DNA of 64,000 bases, from assembly GCF_900116295.1 (NCBI RefSeq), contig NZ_FPAF01000004.1, positions 1 through 64,000 on the forward strand, written 5' to 3'. Positions 63,007 to 64,000 of the stretch are shown here, in pieces. Made by a program: the position numbers and the translations under genes. Below the pieces are notes generated by a model, which had not been told where the DNA came from, did not search any database, and saw nothing but the letters and a program-made list of their open reading frames with translations. Numbering within the stretch: position 1 is the first letter of the stretch; the number at the start of each line of letters is the position of its first letter. Origin of the DNA: Bacillus sp. 103mf. Lineage in GTDB: Bacteria > Bacillota > Bacilli > Bacillales > Bacillaceae_G.

Positions 63007-63360
63007 TTAAGTTTGAATATTTAGAAAGTAATGCATTTGAACCTTTTCTTCTTTCCAAGGTTCAAATGCATAAAAAGGCTATCAATAATAGACAAGCGTA
63101 GATTCATTTGCCAACACCTATCAATATATTGTTAATGTAACCACATTTAATGTTCAGAGCGATTTGCTTTGTCACAAGCCCCTTTACCCCAATTTTACGA
63201 TTCGATTTCGTTGAGCATTGCGCAAGGAGGCGCTGGCGGTACTGCAGGTACTTTTAGTGAGTGACTATAGTGGCGGTGGTAGGGCGAAACAGAATTCACT
63301 ACAATTAGTTGTAGTGGTGGACATTGAATTTATCTCGATGAAAGTGAGGTATCATATATT
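63007..63360. other. Intergenic stretch with strong hairpin and short glycine-rich frame
   Basis: ATGCATTTGAACCTT at 63031-63045 pairs with AAGGTTCAAATGCAT at 63057-63071, a 15-bp perfect stem with no T run. Near 63190-63260 an open frame without a start reads PLPQFYDSISLSIAQGGAGG and ends TAGTFSE, like the tail of a lost gly-rich protein. GAGGTATC at 63345 precedes the next gene. Confidence 0.5.
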
Positions 63361-63981
63361 GTGAAATTTGAGGATAATACAGATCCAAACTCAATTTTGT
63401 CCGATGCTTTAAAAAATCTCGAAAACGCTGAAGCAATCAATCAGGCTGCAGATAACGTGCAACAAGTTCTGGGGACTGAACCGGGATCTACAGGAGGTCC
63501 AGTTACCGTTAATGATCTTCTTGCAGTTGATGAATTAGCAGATGAGACTGTACAACATGCGATTGCTGATGAGCTTGCCCCCCCTTGTGGATGCGTTTTG
63601 TCGATCTATTTAGCTTCAAGTGCATCATCACTTCTAAGTGGTAATTTCATCGGACTAGGTACTGATGGAGGTAATTTATTCCAAAATAGTGTAGTAATAG
63701 CACAGACAGCAACCATTACGGGTCTCGTTTTAAGTGTCCGCGATGAAACTATGGCTAATAGGTTCCCGGTAGCAGGTACAATATTTATAAGTAGAGATTG
63801 TACGAATACTCCTGTGAATACAAGTATTACTGCAACGGTAACAGCAGGAAATTGTTACGCATTCGCACCTGCTAATTTAGTTGTCAATCAATATGATTTA
63901 TTATCTGTTCAAGTTGTTACTAGTGACGACGGTGCCCTAACGGATGGAGCGGCAGCCACTATCCTGTATACTATCCCTTAA
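63361..63981 (+). CDS. Probable spore-surface (exosporium-like) jelly-roll protein
   Basis: A 206-aa protein started by GTG 63361. The first 80 residues are helical and acidic (SDALKNLENAEAINQAADNV); the rest, after CGCVLSIYLASSASSLL, is a beta-rich domain with Ser/Thr/Gly/Asn repeats, similar in style to the jelly-roll domains of B. cereus exosporium proteins such as BclA and ExsF. There is no signal peptide, as is common for spore proteins. Exact family uncertain. Confidence 0.55.
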   Translation: MKFEDNTDPNSILSDALKNLENAEAINQAADNVQQVLGTEPGSTGGPVTVNDLLAVDELADETVQHAIADELAPPCGCVLSIYLASSASSLLSGNFIGLGTDGGNLFQNSVVIAQTATITGLVLSVRDETMANRFPVAGTIFISRDCTNTPVNTSITATVTAGNCYAFAPANLVVNQYDLLSVQVVTSDDGALTDGAAATILYTIP

Positions 63982-64000
63982 CTCAATCTATAAATCAAAG

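Overview
The window reads as chromosome of a Bacillus cereus-group bacterium (B. cereus / B. thuringiensis type). The evidence is low GC, strong AGGAGG-type ribosome sites, an Lsr-type AI-2 uptake locus, tyrosine T-box leaders on an aromatic amino-acid operon, and a heavy load of short dispersed repeats of the kind called bcr in this group. No rRNA, tRNA or CRISPR array was seen.  Layout. 0-5.6 kb: a solo TnpB element, small metabolic and acetyltransferase genes, and a GPP34-domain protein with a MerR-like partner behind a 7-bp tandem repeat. 5.9-13.7 kb: a complete divergent AI-2 locus, with lsrK-cupin-lsrF on the minus strand and lsrACDB on the plus strand. 14-19.5 kb: an acetyltransferase gene broken by a bcr1-like insertion, an isochorismatase-family hydrolase, a D-serine dehydratase gene facing an XRE-cupin regulator, and two membrane proteins. 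19.8-23.3 kb: one very large SIR2-domain protein that looks like a single-gene anti-phage sirtuin. 23.4-30.2 kb: the aromatic operon (DAHP synthase/chorismate mutase, chorismate synthase, aminotransferase, prephenate dehydrogenase, EPSP synthase) with two tandem T-boxes in front and a third inside, all reading UAC (Tyr). 30.5-40.3 kb: an MFS transporter, an rtcB RNA-ligase gene interrupted by a group I intron, small peptides, a kinase-like protein, an ABC-F protein, a deletion scar joining an oxidoreductase to an ECF sigma factor, and a polysaccharide deacetylase. 40.7-50.9 kb: a metal and metalloid resistance block (PCYCGC lipoprotein, Sco protein, CadA, CadC, a flavoprotein, divergent acr3 and arsRCDA plus a HesB-like gene). 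51-55.4 kb: a hydrolase with a two-component system, then a second solo TnpB element. 55.5-64 kb: a secreted crystallin-like protein, small enzymes, and two proteins that may be spore-surface components.  Mobile and repeat DNA is the main theme between genes. Three families recur. Family A (nine copies) is about 200 bp with imperfect terminal inverted repeats. Family B is bcr1-like, with TTTAT target duplications: three full copies and one remnant. Family C begins TTGTC(C/T)AGCTCT and is found nested inside one A copy and one B copy.  The most striking observation is the 463-nt group I intron in rtcB. It has recognisable P, Q, R and S elements and a P1 helix, it ends in G, and removing it restores the conserved VDIGCGM metal-site motif in frame. 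It carries a decayed HNH homing-endonuclease gene.
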